Shown: positions 26,233-38,967 of the stretch, in pieces
Position numbering within the stretch: position 1 is the stretch's first letter
How the letters are laid out: every line of letters starts with the position of its first letter
Assembly (NCBI GenBank): GCA_016758965.1
Contig: JAEPRB010000045.1
Coordinates: 150,731 to 214,730 of the forward strand
Direction: 5' to 3'
Source: Circinella minor
Lineage: Eukaryota; Mucoromycota; Mucoromycetes; Mucorales; Lichtheimiaceae
Length of the DNA: 64,000 nt
Notes under the pieces: model-generated
Database searches by the model: none
The model's input: only the letters and a program-made list of their open reading frames with translations
Told to the model about the DNA's origin: nothing
Translations under genes and position numbers: made by a program

Positions 26233-29200
26233 CCTCTGCATAATATACATTAATTTTTTTCTTTCAATCCTTTTATTTTTCAAGCTAATAGCTTGTACCA
26301 CTATGAATTATAAATGACTCTACTTGTAGCTTCAAAAGTGAATTCTATTTTGATTAACCCTTTTACTAAGTTCAAACAAAATTCTATGTTACAATAAACG
26401 CTATCTTTTTACCTGTATACTTTTAAAAGTAATCCAATTCTAGGCCACCATAAGTAACGAAAACGTTGAATGGGGTGTGGTAACTATTATCATTGTGCAC
26501 TAATAGGATGACAAGACTTTATTACATACACAAGTGTATATGTTGTTGTATTATCCTCTTTGAGGAGGAGATTATATATTGCTCAAATTATTCTTACTAA
26601 TGCCCCTTTTACCCATTAAATACATATAATGTCTGTTGAGAAATATAAAATAAGTATATGAATAGTTATCATATGCAGTGTTACCATAAAAGTATATGCT
26701 TATGTGTTTTAAAATGTGTTACTTTTTCTTTATACTCTTTCAAAATGCTGTAATGAAGTACACGCGTTGCTGTTACTAAACACTTTAATCTAATATATCC
26801 CTTAGAGCAAACATAAAAAAAAGTTGCATAAGAACCGCATAAAAAAGTGTTACGCCCACGAACCGAAATAGTACTGCCAAGTTACAGTGATTCTATCCGA
26901 GTTTTCTTTTTTTTTTGGTTAACTTTATGCACAAAAATATAAGATCAATTTCTTTTCGAGCTTTAAAAAATTAATATAATCAACAACGGTCATAAACATC
27001 ATCTTTTTTTTTAAAAAAAAAAAAATAGCATATACTATAATATTATATTACAACGATGTTTTCATATTATAAACTAACGCATTTTACATATTTTGATATA
27101 CTTCTTACGATAAAATTAAAAATATGATTGGATGACAATATTTATTATTATAGTAAGAAGAAGAATTTCTATTATATTGAACAAACACATTATTATATAG
27201 TTTGAAACTGGTTTTCTTGTTAATAGATAAACAAATAATTTCTAGACCAAGTCGTTTACGTACCATTTCTGTTCAAGAAAACGGTATGTTAGCAAAGCAA
27301 ATATGCATGCTGCTACAGCAAACAATCGTTCCCGCTCTTTTTCTTATACTCTCAGTTTCTTCAATATCTATTGCTGTAATATTATACATATGCGCCCCTC
27401 TGCCCATTATTTATTACAATACGGTCAGAATACCCGCTACTACTATGGCAAAGAGGGATATTTGCGTATTTACAAAGAGCATTATATATACAAAATAAAG
27501 AATATGTCAAATTAAACATGTATGGTTCGTTATATAATTACATATTAAGGCAGTGCAGGATGGTTTAGTAGAAGAAAAAGTATATTATCATAATATGTAG
27601 CTCACGTCCATCGTATTAACCTAACAACAACAAACTACTCCGTCATCTTGATATATATTTACGAGATGTTGGTATGTAATAAGAATAAATAAATCGTAGA
27701 CATGTAAGACTTTAGGCAACTAAAAAGAAGTACGTATACGACGGAGACATTATATTATAATAAAAAAGTTATGTATTAGTGCTATTAATACATGATGTTA
27801 ATATAAATTAGTATATTTATTTCAAAGACGAATATTCTATTAATAATATTACTATATATTGTACACTATTGAAAGATTTGAAGGAAAATTAAGATTCTTG
27901 ACATTTTATATAATATTTAAATTACTACCGTGGCATACTGTATATGAATGTCATTATGTTTTTTTTTCCTTTTCTCAGTATAGCTTTTCATGTGTCATAT
28001 CATATAAGTAACACAATATCACGTAACCATAAATACGTACGAAAAAAAGTATGTATTTCGCAACAGCAAGGATCATAATAACAAAGTAAACGATATTTTA
28101 TTTGCTGGAGTAAAATTAAGGAGAAACAGAGAAAAAGGTACACCATCTTGGTAACAGCATTTATATTGCGTTATTTAATGTTTGATGCGATTAAAGAAAA
28201 CGTGTTTTTGATTGTGTAACAACACCAATATTGTAATAAAAAAAGTATCAAGGTGGTTATTTTACGAGACTTTTGCTGGTCGATATGGTATTATAAAGAA
28301 ACACATGGAGAGAAATTATGTAGACGTATTTTACATTTTATTATTAGTGTAATAGTAATAATAATACTGTTTATATGGTATTGACTCCTAGTACATTCTT
28401 TCATTTTCAGGTTATTCATAGAAAAAAAGAGATCATGCTGTTATTATCTTTTAGAGAAAGAGTTGCCGCTGATACCCTTCTGATAACAATAACATCTTTT
28501 TTTTGGCTCCCATCGATATTATATTTATTCTATAAAACGTTTTAGAACTTATTGTGAGGTTAGATCCATTAAAGAAAAGAAATTATTATTATCTTCCCTT
28601 ATCGTATCATATAAAAATTTTTATATAATATAGGTACGCCCCTCTCTGAACTTTTTATAGCCAAACTCATAGTAGATCTATAATATTTTGTTGATCTGTT
28701 CTAACTTTTCACACAGACATACAAAAAGGAAGTTAAATCAATTAAGAATATAGGATCACTTGTTTTCTTAGTATAATATATATTAGTCCCAAGAAAAGGC
28801 AAAGCACCCCGGATCAACCAAAAGTAAAGTAAATTTCTTTTTTTTACCCCTCATTATATATATTCTTGGGGGAAAATAAGGAAAAAATATAGTTTTTGGG
28901 CGCCAAGATATATTAATGTTAATGTTCTTGAGTAAAAAAAAAATTAGAAAAATAGAATAACGATGATAATAATAAATTTTTGTTTTGTTGATTGACGCCA
29001 CCACCATGCATCTAAATTTTACTTTCTCCTTCATACTAAACTTTTCCTTATTATACAGTCTCAGCCCTGGTGATCCAAAGAGCGTAAAATCGGGTGACCC
29101 TCAAAATTGGGTGATTGCTTTTATCAGCCGATTTTTGCAGCTAATTTTTTTTTCGGATAAAAATAGCATGCTATGTTTTTTTTGTTAGAGTTGTAACATT

Positions 29201-30076
29201 AATATAACGATCGTCCTCAAATAAATAAAAATACGAGGGGGCTTTTTAGTTAGTATAATTATGAGTGACATATTACTAAATTCTTCTATTTAGTTGACAC
29301 TGAAGAAAAAGGAGAATAATTATAACAAAGAGTGAGAAAAGAAAAGGGAATACAAGGGAGAGAAGTCAAAATAAGTAGGCAACACAACAACTATCAAGAT
29401 TATTATTATTATCATCAAGGGAGAAAGCTGATATGTTGTTATTAGTTATGTGCGAAATGAATCAAATTATTGATAACTTCACACACAACACTCACATTCA
29501 CACAGCTTGTTGCGGTGTAACCTTACAATATCCCTTTGTTGACGGATTGGTACCACAATGGGATCGAATCGCGTGAGCATGTATGTGACGTATTTTGCTA
29601 GTTGTGAACCGCCTCATAACTTTTATGTTTATTACTGCCTCACCTTTTTTTTTTCATATACACTATATGGGTAGATAATAAACCAAACATCACCCCCCTC
29701 TCTCAATTTTACCCTCTTTTTTGTTCCCTGCCCCCCATATACGTAGCATTTAGAAATCAAGAGGCTACTCGTAAATAGTTAATATAGCCCCCAACAAAAC
29801 AACTCACCTCATCCTTTCCACGAAATACATAATTTTTTTTTTGCTTTTCCAAATCAGGCTAAGGCACTAGGATGCGAGAGCAATGTATTGTTTCCAATCA
29901 ATCTCCGTAAAGCTTTTATATAATCCTTCAAGTTTCACACCAAAAAATAACAATTTATCGCTTCTTTTCTTCTTTTTCTTTTCTAAATCCTTGTCATTTT
30001 TTTTATTTTATCCAAAGTAAAAGATACACTTCCCCCCCTACTTACTTAATTATTCATATAAGAGAATATAATCTTA
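26233..30076. other. 3.8-kb AT-rich gene-poor region
   Basis: No exon chain could be built here. An open stretch at 27202-27498 translates without a recognisable family and lacks support. A patch at 28790-29110 carries repeated GGTGATCC/GGGTGACC/GGGTGATT motifs and may be a decayed repeat. The final 300 bp are pyrimidine-rich and are probably the promoter of the FHA-RING gene. Confidence 0.5.
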
Positions 30077-32067
30077 ATGGCTGATTTTATCTGTCTAGCT
30101 GTAGCATCACAGTATCCTGAGCATCATACTACAAGTGTGGAATCATCGACTCCTATAGCAACTTCCTCATCTTCTTTTAGACGCTCATTAAATGCAGCAT
30201 CTCTTCTCGGTGGTCGTCGACAATCAAAATCTTCTGAATCCGTTCCATCTCCCAACAATAACAACAATGATAACAACATATCAATGCATGTTCGTATTGT
30301 TCCAAGTATAGACAATCCACGGCGTAGTCTGATATTTGACATTATTGATCGAGAACTTAAAGGCGGAACTGCAGTCAAAATAGGTCGATTTACTGATCGA
30401 TCCATTACGACAAACCATATTTCATTCAAAAGTAAAGTTGTTTCTAGGACACATTGTGAAATTTGGGTTGATTCTGAAGATGGCAAGGTAAAAATTAAAA
30501 AATTAAAAAGCAACTTAAAGAACAGTTACACAATACATTTTATTTTTTCTTGTGTCACTCCACACAACAACAATTCAAGTATAACCTACATAATATAACT
30601 CACATGATGCTGTAATTTTCATTTCTCTTACATATATATAGCTTTACATACGGGATACAAAATCATCATCTGGGACATTTGTTAATCATGGGCGACTTGG
30701 TGCTGCAAATCAAGAAAGCAAACCTGTGGAAATTCACAACGGTGATATTATACAATTAGGTGTCGACTATCAAGGTGGTGTAGAAGAAATGTATAGAGCA
30801 GTCAAGATGCGCTTTGAATTGAATCGTCGACCGCAACCATTAATTAACTCTTCAACTCTTGCACAATTTGTAAAAAAAGAAGAGCAAGATCACGGACATG
30901 CAAACAGTAGTAGTTCCGCCGTTGATGAATGCTGCATCTGTCTCTACGCCATGGCTCCTTTCCAAGCACTATTTGTCGCCCCTTGCTGTCATAGCTATCA
31001 CTTTAAATGCATACGACCCCTTCTAGAAAGCTACCCGGGCTTTCAGTGTCCGTTGTGTCGTACTTATTCAGATTTAGAAGCAAGTGTTGAAGAATCTAAT
31101 GAATCTGTCACAGAAGATAACCCATCACACTCTCATAATCATCATCAAAAAAAAGAAAAGCAAAATGTTAGTGCAACTCATGCTGGCGCTCGTACAACGG
31201 ATACTACTGACGAAAATGATTATGTTGATGATGTAGAAATTTATGAAGGTCAACATGAGCTGGGAGTTTCTTCACAACAACGACCACAACCACAACAGTC
31301 AACATCATCATCATCACATCATCAACCAGACCCCTTGGATACCACCCTTGTGATTTCACCCTCAAACCTGTCGGGAATCCTGTCGAACCCGTTATCGCCA
31401 TCAGGTAACGTCTTTTTTTATCTTAATATTTTATTTTATTTTTGATGGAGAAGGAATAAAAAGGAGGAAGGGGGAAAATCTCGAAAAAGAGAAAGATGTG
31501 TGAGAAATTTATTATGGGAGAAATTGAATATGATTTAAGTTATAAACAATAATAATAATGTAATGTTAAAAAAAAACAGGTCAAGAGCATCAACAACATG
31601 CTCGTGCAATAATGGATTCAAGTAATACCACTACCCCAACAACACCAAATTCTCGTCGAAATTCAGAACAACATAACCAACGTCGCAATACAGCTACAAA
31701 TTTTGTTGACAAATTAAAAATGGCTTTCTTATCATCTGAAAAGAAAGTACAACATCATCAAAATAACCAAAAGCGTAAGTCTTCAATAAGGCCATTGTCC
31801 TATCCAAATCTTTGGCGACGGGACGATTCGGAGAATGAAGATGATGAATCTGATGATCGGTCGCAGGCAGCTGGATCATCTTCTTCGTCATCATCGTGCG
31901 TTTCGCCATCATCCAGTCCACCACATCCGTCTACGGGTTTACTCACACGTACACTGTCAGCACAATCAAGTGGCAATAATCCACTCGCGGTACATTTAGC
32001 TGATATTGTTGAAGAAACCACCCCCTCTACTACACATGAACTATCTCGTCCTGTTACCATGAACTAA
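30077..32067 (+). CDS. FHA-RING E3 ubiquitin ligase (Dma1/Chfr-like)
   Basis: Three exons (30077-30487, 30642-31404, 31580-32067) give 553 residues. The FHA domain spans about 75-200: VKIGRFTDRS, SKVVSRTHCEIW and SSSGTFVNH carry the Gly-Arg, Ser-Arg-x-His and Ser-Gly-Thr residues that bind phosphothreonine. A RING-H2 finger follows at about 245-290, from CCICLYAMAPFQALF through CCHSYHFKCIRPLL to CPLCR. FHA followed by RING is the architecture of Dma1/Dma2 in yeasts and Chfr/RNF8 in animals. These ligases delay mitosis or cytokinesis when spindles are faulty. The C-terminal half is low-complexity (Ser, His, Gln, Asn) with RRNS and SSIRP motifs that could be phosphorylated. The start is the first ATG of the open frame and follows a pyrimidine-rich leader. 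Confidence 0.9.
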
Positions 32068-32626
32068 GTAATCTATGAAATGACAACTCTTTTTTCTTTC
32101 CTTTCTTTGCCCACCAACCACCCCTTTTCTATACAGAAAAAAGAAACTACAAAAATTCCCAATGTATCATACAATCAATCCATTTCACACACACATTAAT
32201 CCCCTCTCTCTCATTCTCTCTCTCTCTCTTTTTATATCTTTACTCCTCCTTCTAGTTTCCTCCTAACACATCATAACCTCCTTTTTATTATTATTCTTTT
32301 TCCCTTTTTATTATTTTCAATCTGTATTTACTCATTTAATTTTATTTTTTTGTGATGCTAAGTAAATCGTGCAAACACAAATAATAATAATAATTATCAA
32401 ACATTTTTTTTTCTATTTTTTCAACTTTATGTAAGAATCTAATTTTAACATTATATTGTTTATAAATATGTACATGTGTAAATATGTATGTATGACGAGA
32501 AAACAAAAAAAAAACCAAATAGAGAAAGTGTACGTAGAGGGAAAGTATATATTATGTATGTGTGCTTTTTTTTTTCTCAAAAGAGGAACATCCATAGAAA
32601 GGAAAAGGTAGTTTAGGGTATCTAAA
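32068..32626. other. Convergent intergenic region
   Basis: Shared 3' flank of the FHA-RING gene and the DEAD-box helicase gene. Pyrimidine-rich at 32190-32260 (TC repeats) and AT-rich afterwards. No gene is seen. Confidence 0.5.
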
Positions 32627-35164
32627 TTATGATTTTCTTTTCTTTTTCTTTTGTCGTGTTGTTGGACCTGTTGGTAAACTATCCGCACTAGTAATTGCAA
32701 ATTCACTTGCATGATCATAAGTACGTTTCTTCATTGGGTTGGCCTTCTTGATTGCTTTATTACCAGGCATTCGTTCTTGCCTAGCTACTTTTTTCTTTTT
32801 AGCTTTACTTGCTACTTGTATATTCGATGGTGCTTCACGTAATCCAAATGACTTTGCCATATGACCAAGATGAAGTTTCCTAACATGGAAAATATGTTTT
32901 TCTGCAGATCCATGTGTTGCATAAGCACGCATGCTGGACCAATAAGCTTTGCGCGCCAACATGACATTCTGTAAATAAAAGAATTCCTTATTTTTAGTTT
33001 TCCTCTCTTTCAATTAATCATCACTATACATCATCCTATACATTATAATGCTTCTTCCGTTCGTCTCATCATCATTAAAGTCCCTTTATATCCAATATTA
33101 ATCCAGAAACCCTCCAAAAAAGACACTTACATCTTCATCCTTTAAAATAAACTGTTCCATTTTGTTTTGAAGTATTTGTGCAGGTGTGTGATAATCTTGT
33201 TTGGTAGTAAGTGTTGATAAAACGTTTTCAACTGTCACTGATTCCGGAAATAAATCTTGTGCCTTGAGAATATCAATATATTCCATTTCACTTGGTAATA
33301 AGAATAATGATGCGCTACCAGCCTTTCCGAGACGTGCTGTACGACCCACTCGATGTACGTAATCCTTTAAATCCGTGGGAGGATCGTACTGGATAATGCG
33401 ATCAACATTTGGCATATCCAAACCGCGTGCAGCGACATCCGTACATAATAATACACCAGAGGATGATTGACTGAACAAATTATAAGATCGTGTACGTGAT
33501 TTTTGATCCATATCACCATGAAGTCGATAAACGGGAACATCATTTAATAATTCGCTTGTAAGATATCCAGGATCGATCTTTTTGTCATCATCATCCTCAT
33601 CTATAGTTTGCTTCTTTGTTACTTTCTTCTTGTTACCCATAATCTTATCCAAGGCTTTATGCATTGTGTCGTTTTCATCATCATTTCCTTCACCATCATC
33701 ATCGTTTTCTTCTTCATCATCATCTTGACTACCAGCATGTCCGAATAAGGTGTAATGGAAATCAACAGAATCACAACAAGATAAAAACACAATAACTTTG
33801 CTATTTTTGGGTTTTCTTCTTTGCGCATCCCAAAAACAGGATCGAATCATGGCCGTCAATGTAACAAGTCGGAGCTTAGCTGGTGTGATTGTATACGTTT
33901 GCTTAAGTTGATTAGGGGTCGAATACTTCTCCACATGATCCTCAACATCATCAATACCTTCTTTGATAGCATTACCGCTGACAAAGACGGGTCGATCTAA
34001 TGCCACTCCCGCCAAATGTTTGACATCATCTCTTAATGTAGCGGAACATAAAACATTTTGTCGTTTAGCAGGCCAAAACTTCTGTGATAAACTTGTTTGA
34101 TATTTAACATCGGCAATGGTACGTTCATTCAACAACTTGATAATTTTTGTCAATGTTTCTTCAAACCCAAGATCCAATAATCGATCTGCTTCATCCAAAA
34201 TAAGCCAGCGTAATTGCCGTACATCAAAACTCTTTGTATTCTCTAAATGATCCAATAATCGACCTGGTGTACTGACCAAAATATTGACACCTTTACGTAA
34301 TCTTGCTTTTTCCTTGTTTTTGTTTTCACCACCAATCAATAGTCCAGGAACAATCCAATGTAATCGCTTAATATCTTGAGATCGAGGTACGTTCACTAAT
34401 TTTTGAAGTACCTGGAGGACTTGTTGAGCCAATTCTCGTGTAGGTGTAAGAATGATAGCCACCGTACCAATGGTTCGATCACCAAACCCACTGTAGTCAT
34501 CAGTAACAGTAGATGCGGCTACCAGTCGGTTTACAACAGGGATTAAGTAGGTTAAAGTTTTACCTGAACCTGTTTCAGCTTGAACAACAACGTCGACATC
34601 GTGATCTGGGATTGTGGCATCGCGAACAGTACGTGAAGGACCAAGAAGTGTAGGAATTGCTTTACGTTGAACATTGGTAGGCACCTGTACTCCAAGTTTG
34701 GAATTTAAGCAAGTACACAGATCAGGATCAATACCTAAACCAGTAAATGTCGTATTGTCAGCCATGGGTGCATTACTTGGAATATCATTGATCTTTTTCT
34801 TGATGTTTTTAGCAAGTGGTTGTCTGAAGTACGGATTCGAGGTGAAAATCGAAGAAAGAACTTGGCTTTTTCCTTGAACTAACTTCTGTGATGTCGCTTC
34901 TTGTTGATGCTGTTCTAGTTGATTCGACGATTGATTAAAATTAGATGGAATAACAGATTCGCTGGTTGCAGTAGTAGTAGTACTAGTGGTAGTAATATTT
35001 GTTACAGGTGTTGAAACAACAGGTTTCTTGATCACTGGTGCTTGTTTTGATACAACTGGACTAGTTGAAGTCGTAGATTTCTTTTTACGAAAAGCAAGAC
35101 CTTGCTTGTTAGCAGCAGGTTTGCGATTGCTAAAGTTGATCAGCAATCCGTCGTCGTCTGCCAT
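32627..35164 (-). CDS. DBP7: DEAD-box ATP-dependent RNA helicase, Dbp7/DDX31-like
   Basis: Two exons (33131-35164 and 32627-32968) give 791 residues. Helicase motifs in order: Q motif region ([16 protein letters not shown]), motif I AETGSGKT, Ia PTRELAQQ, Ib [15 protein letters not shown] in [43 protein letters not shown] and [12 protein letters not shown]. The LGFEETL and AARGLDMP wording and the C-terminal block after the intron ([21 protein letters not shown], '[13 protein letters not shown]') are typical of Dbp7/DDX31. These nucleolar helicases act in 60S ribosomal subunit assembly. An acidic insert rich in Asp/Glu with Lys clusters lies between motifs IV and V. The C-terminus is Lys/Arg-rich, like a nucleolar signal. 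It is divergent from Nse1, with 389 bp between the two starts. Confidence 0.93.
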
Positions 35165-35553
35165 TGATCTTTAAATAATAATAATAAAAAGGACAATGGA
35201 AATAAAAATTTTATGCTTTTTTCTGATAAAAAAAAAGCTTAAAATTAAAGTAACGACATCAAAAAAAAATAAAAAATGAACAAGCAAAATAATAACAACC
35301 ATTTTTCATATCATATTGCTCTATATACAATTACACATACCAACAAGTAAATAGTACTGTAATTATGTATTTTTATTTATTAAAAGCACATTTGATAATA
35401 AATGTGTTGGATAATTTATATATTTATCTTCACTTTAATGTTCTGTTTAAAATATATAACCTGTAACTTGTCACTGATTTAATTGATTTTTTTTTTTGAT
35501 ACTAGGTAACTTTTTTTTAAACTTCCTCTCTTTCCCTTACTATCTTATACACC
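35165..35553. promoter_or_regulatory. Divergent promoter region between Dbp7-like and Nse1 genes
   Basis: A 389-bp AT-rich gap between two divergent start codons, so it must hold both promoters. It has poly-T and poly-A tracts and a pyrimidine-rich stretch just before the Nse1 ATG. No defined factor site can be named. Confidence 0.5.
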
Positions 35554-36554
35554 ATGTCCACTGGCTTTACCATTTCCAGCGCAGCTAATCAAAATCCTCT
35601 CGAATATGGTGATAGCCATAGGCTGTTTATGCAATCTATGCTGTCCCACCGCATACTCCCATTAGAAAAAGCACATGAGCTTTATTTTAAAATATGTGAT
35701 TTGACACAATGTAAAATCTTCCCCTTTGTTCTTTTATATACAGTCAATTCACGAAACTTGTTAGTTAACATTGCAATCAAAAAATTCTTTTTTTTAATAG
35801 GCGAACGTGTGGAGTTTGATGATTTCTATAATGCAATCAATGCTGAAATAGGAGAAATTGATCTTGCTTTACGAACAACAAATGATGAACGCGATGGATC
35901 AACACTCCTCGGTTTGGTAATTATACATTTATATATATATTCCCGTCGGATATGTAAACTAACTTTTTTTTTTATTTGTTGTCAAGGTAAACGCAAAAGA
36001 AGACGAAATAGCACAAATAGCAACCAAGTATACACCAAATGAAATAACATTTTTTCGCGAAATGGTATGCAAGAATTTCAATATTTTTGTTTTTAAAAGA
36101 AGGGAGATCAAAGCTAACAGGTTATTGTATTCAGCTTGAAACAATTATTACCGCAGATGATGAAAAAAATGCAATCAGTTCCATGGTAGCGTTAAGGCTT
36201 GGACAAAAAATGAAACCACAATTATCACAGAAAGATACACAAGCACTAATTGATCGATTCACTGAAGATGGGTGGATTTGTCTGACACCAGACGGTTCAT
36301 CTTATGCAATTGATACTCGAAGTATCATGGAATTAAATTCTTATTTCCGTGAACAATATGGTGATATGATCAAAGAATGCATGATGTGTTATGATATTGT
36401 TACTATGGGCGAACGTTGTGAATTACAAAATTGTGGTGTTCGTATGCATCGGCATTGTGCAGATAGTCAATTTGCTGGCGGGAATTTGACATGTCCCTCG
36501 TGTAAAACATCATGGTCAAGATCTAACACGTTTGGACTTGGTTTACCGCTGTAA
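35554..36554 (+). CDS. NSE1: SMC5-SMC6 complex subunit Nse1 (RING-like)
   Basis: Four exons (35554-35710, 35801-35916, 35987-36064, 36135-36554) give 256 residues. The N-terminal winged-helix part begins with HRLFMQSMLSHRILPLEKAH, a typical Nse1 start. The middle part reads ITFFREMLETIITADDEKNA and LIDRFTEDGWICLTPDGSSY. The C-terminus holds the variant RING: CMMCYDIVTMGERC, then MHRHCADSQF and CPSCKTSW. Nse1 pairs with Nse3 and Nse4 in the SMC5/6 complex, which works in DNA repair and replication-fork stability; its RING gives ubiquitin-ligase activity. The length fits the family. It is convergent with the Mpe1 gene, 181 bp away. Confidence 0.9.
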
Positions 36555-36735
36555 AAAAAATCACCATTTGTTTCTTTTTCTTTTTTTGATTAACCATATC
36601 TGTAAATTTGTTTATATGTAAAAAATAAATATAATGAATATTCTTGAGTTTTTTTTGTGTCTTTTAAAGAAAAGAAAAGCTTCTATTTGCACACAAATAC
36701 ATTTTTTAGAATATTTAATTTTTATTTTTATAAAT

Positions 36736-38967
36736 CTAAGCTTGTTGATCTCGTACATAATCTCGTACATAAGTATCTACACTAGCTCGTACATCCATAT
36801 TTTGGATTAATCCATCTAAGCCATTTGGAATTTGTTGTTGACAATCTTGACACGCAAAATCATTTTCTAATAGATATCCTCGAATACATTCATCACAAAA
36901 ACTGGCGCCACAACAAGGTGCAATGGTTGCTTCACGTAATAATCCTTCACATATTGGACATTGCAGATAATCAGGAGCGGGAATTTGATCAAATAATTCC
37001 AACAAGTCGCCTGCTGTTGCAGTTCCCAAGTTAATGGTTGCTGCTGATTTTGCTACATGTTTATCCCACGTTGACCTATCATTCTGTTCGTTAATTACTT
37101 GCTTTATCTTTATTTATTAATTTAATTTTTTCAAAATAAAAAAAAAAAATACACTTACGAATCTGCTTGGGCTACTACTAAATCACCTTTAGGTGTCACC
37201 ATAAGACCTCCTGTACCAGATTTTACTGCATTTTTTGGTTCTTCAATCACTTTAAGGAAACTACGTGGAATACCAGTGGTTCGCTTTATCCTTGGATGTT
37301 TATCAAATTCCTTGTCACCATTGGTGGGGCATTGGTTGATATAATGGCCTAAACAATAGTTTTAATAACTCCGCAGTCATCCAATCTAACACCCATTATA
37401 ATATATAAGAAAAAAAAACCTATGTTTTTCTTTTTTACCTTTTTGACCACATCGATAACAAACATAAGTAGGTGGCGGTACTCGTTGTGGTTGTGGTTGT
37501 TGTTGGTGTTGTTGTTGATTATTATTATCGCCACTATTGTCGCCACTACCAGTAGCACCACCTCCACTTGAACCACCATGACCACCTCGTTGTGCATGAT
37601 GATATCCTCCTCGTCCTCGTCGCCAATCGCCACCTCTTGGTGTAAATGGAATATATTGCTGTCTGTAATGTATGTGTATGTGTATGTTTATATATGTATA
37701 TGTGAGAAAATTTCATAATAGGAATAAATAACACAGATAACAACAATAATATGTATGCATTTAATTTGTACATGTTATCTACTTCATCACACATAAAATC
37801 AATTTGCCATATTTTCTATCTCCCACAGATTCTCTCTCAATAAGAGAATCGGATCACATACACGAAAAAAAAAGACCAGAAACATGAAAAACAGTAGTAA
37901 TGGATAGAGAGGATTGGGCAAAAGAAGTGTATATATTTTCTTTTTTTTTTCTTTTTCACTCGAAAACAATATAAAAAGCAAAATTGACATACACGCTAAT
38001 CCCTTTTGTTCTCTCTATCTCACTCCCCATAGTAACCACCCTCCACACGAATATTTCCCTCCTTCCTTTTATACGCAGTCATATATTCTATTACCAGGGA
38101 AACAAATTCTTTCAAATAAAATAACTACTTACTCTGCGAGTTTTTCTTGCATAGCACCCCACTGATCTGTTGTTTGCTGAAACATGGCTTGAATTCGTGC
38201 TTCTTCTGAATCATCACCTGGTGTTGAACCTGCTCCCCCTAATCCTTGCTGTTGTTGTTGTACATCGGACATGGAAGTGAAAGAGGCTTCATCGCCTTGT
38301 TGTGATTGTTGCTTTTGTTGTCGTTGACGATATTGTGGTGCATTCAATACCATATTTCGACCACCTGGTCCTCCACCAGATCCAAACCTTTCTGCTGCTG
38401 GTCCAGGTGGTCCTTTTAACATTCCCATCCCACTTGATCCCATTCCTTTCCCATCCGCTGGTAATGCCCCTAAAACATAACGCTGTGCTGTTCCTTTTCC
38501 AGGTCGCGATGCTGGTAATCGTCGTACTACAATCGAAGTGTTTCTAGGCACCACATAGACATCATCTTTGTATTCTATATTCAATTTTTAATTATAAAGA
38601 ACAGAAAAAATAAAATAAAAATAAAATCAAAAATGATTGGTTTTTTTTTTATTATTGTAATTAATTTTATAAAGATCCAAAATGTATATATAAAGTTCTC
38701 TATTGTAGATAGGTGGTATATATGTATTATAGTTGGATGTAAATGGATCAGAGGTAGATCAAGTATAAGGTAGTGGTTTCTTTTTTTGTTACCTTCATCG
38801 GTTTGTGCATTATAGATGGCGAGATCAAAATCTGTACCCTTTCCGAGTTTTTTGGCTCGAATGATCTCACGTTTTACATCAAACACAGTAGCACCGGGGC
38901 CATCAAAGGTATATACATCATAATCGGAATCTTTATGTGCTTTAAATTTATAATATATGACTGACAT
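36736..38967 (-). CDS. MPE1: Mpe1/RBBP6-type pre-mRNA 3'-end processing factor (DWNN, zinc knuckle, RING)
   Basis: Five exons (38793-38967, 38133-38574, 37439-37662, 37159-37348, 36736-37075) give 456 residues. The N-terminal DWNN ubiquitin-like domain starts MSVIYYKFKAHKDSDYDVYT and ends near the conserved VVPRNTSIVVRRLPA. A Gly-rich linker with a Gln run follows. The CCHC zinc knuckle CYRCGQKGHYINQC sits at about 275-288. Next come KHPRIKRTTGIPRSFL and VTPKGDLVV, both typical of the family. The C-terminal RING/U-box-like finger has LQCPICEGLLREA, APCCGASFCDECI and CQDCQQ. Mpe1 is a subunit of the cleavage and polyadenylation factor. The last intron uses an acceptor a few bases past the first AG: the AG at about 37084 breaks the frame, whereas the site next to 37075 keeps it. 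Length is close to that of yeast Mpe1. Confidence 0.92.

Noticed and set aside
27202..27515. Two overlapping ORFs in the gene-poor region, possible gene remnant
   Set aside because: Translations show no family, no plausible exon partners on either side, and AT-rich composition typical of intergenic DNA.
29551..29580. B-box-like string GGGATCGAATCGCG, possible tRNA
   Set aside because: No A-box upstream and no acceptor stem pairing.
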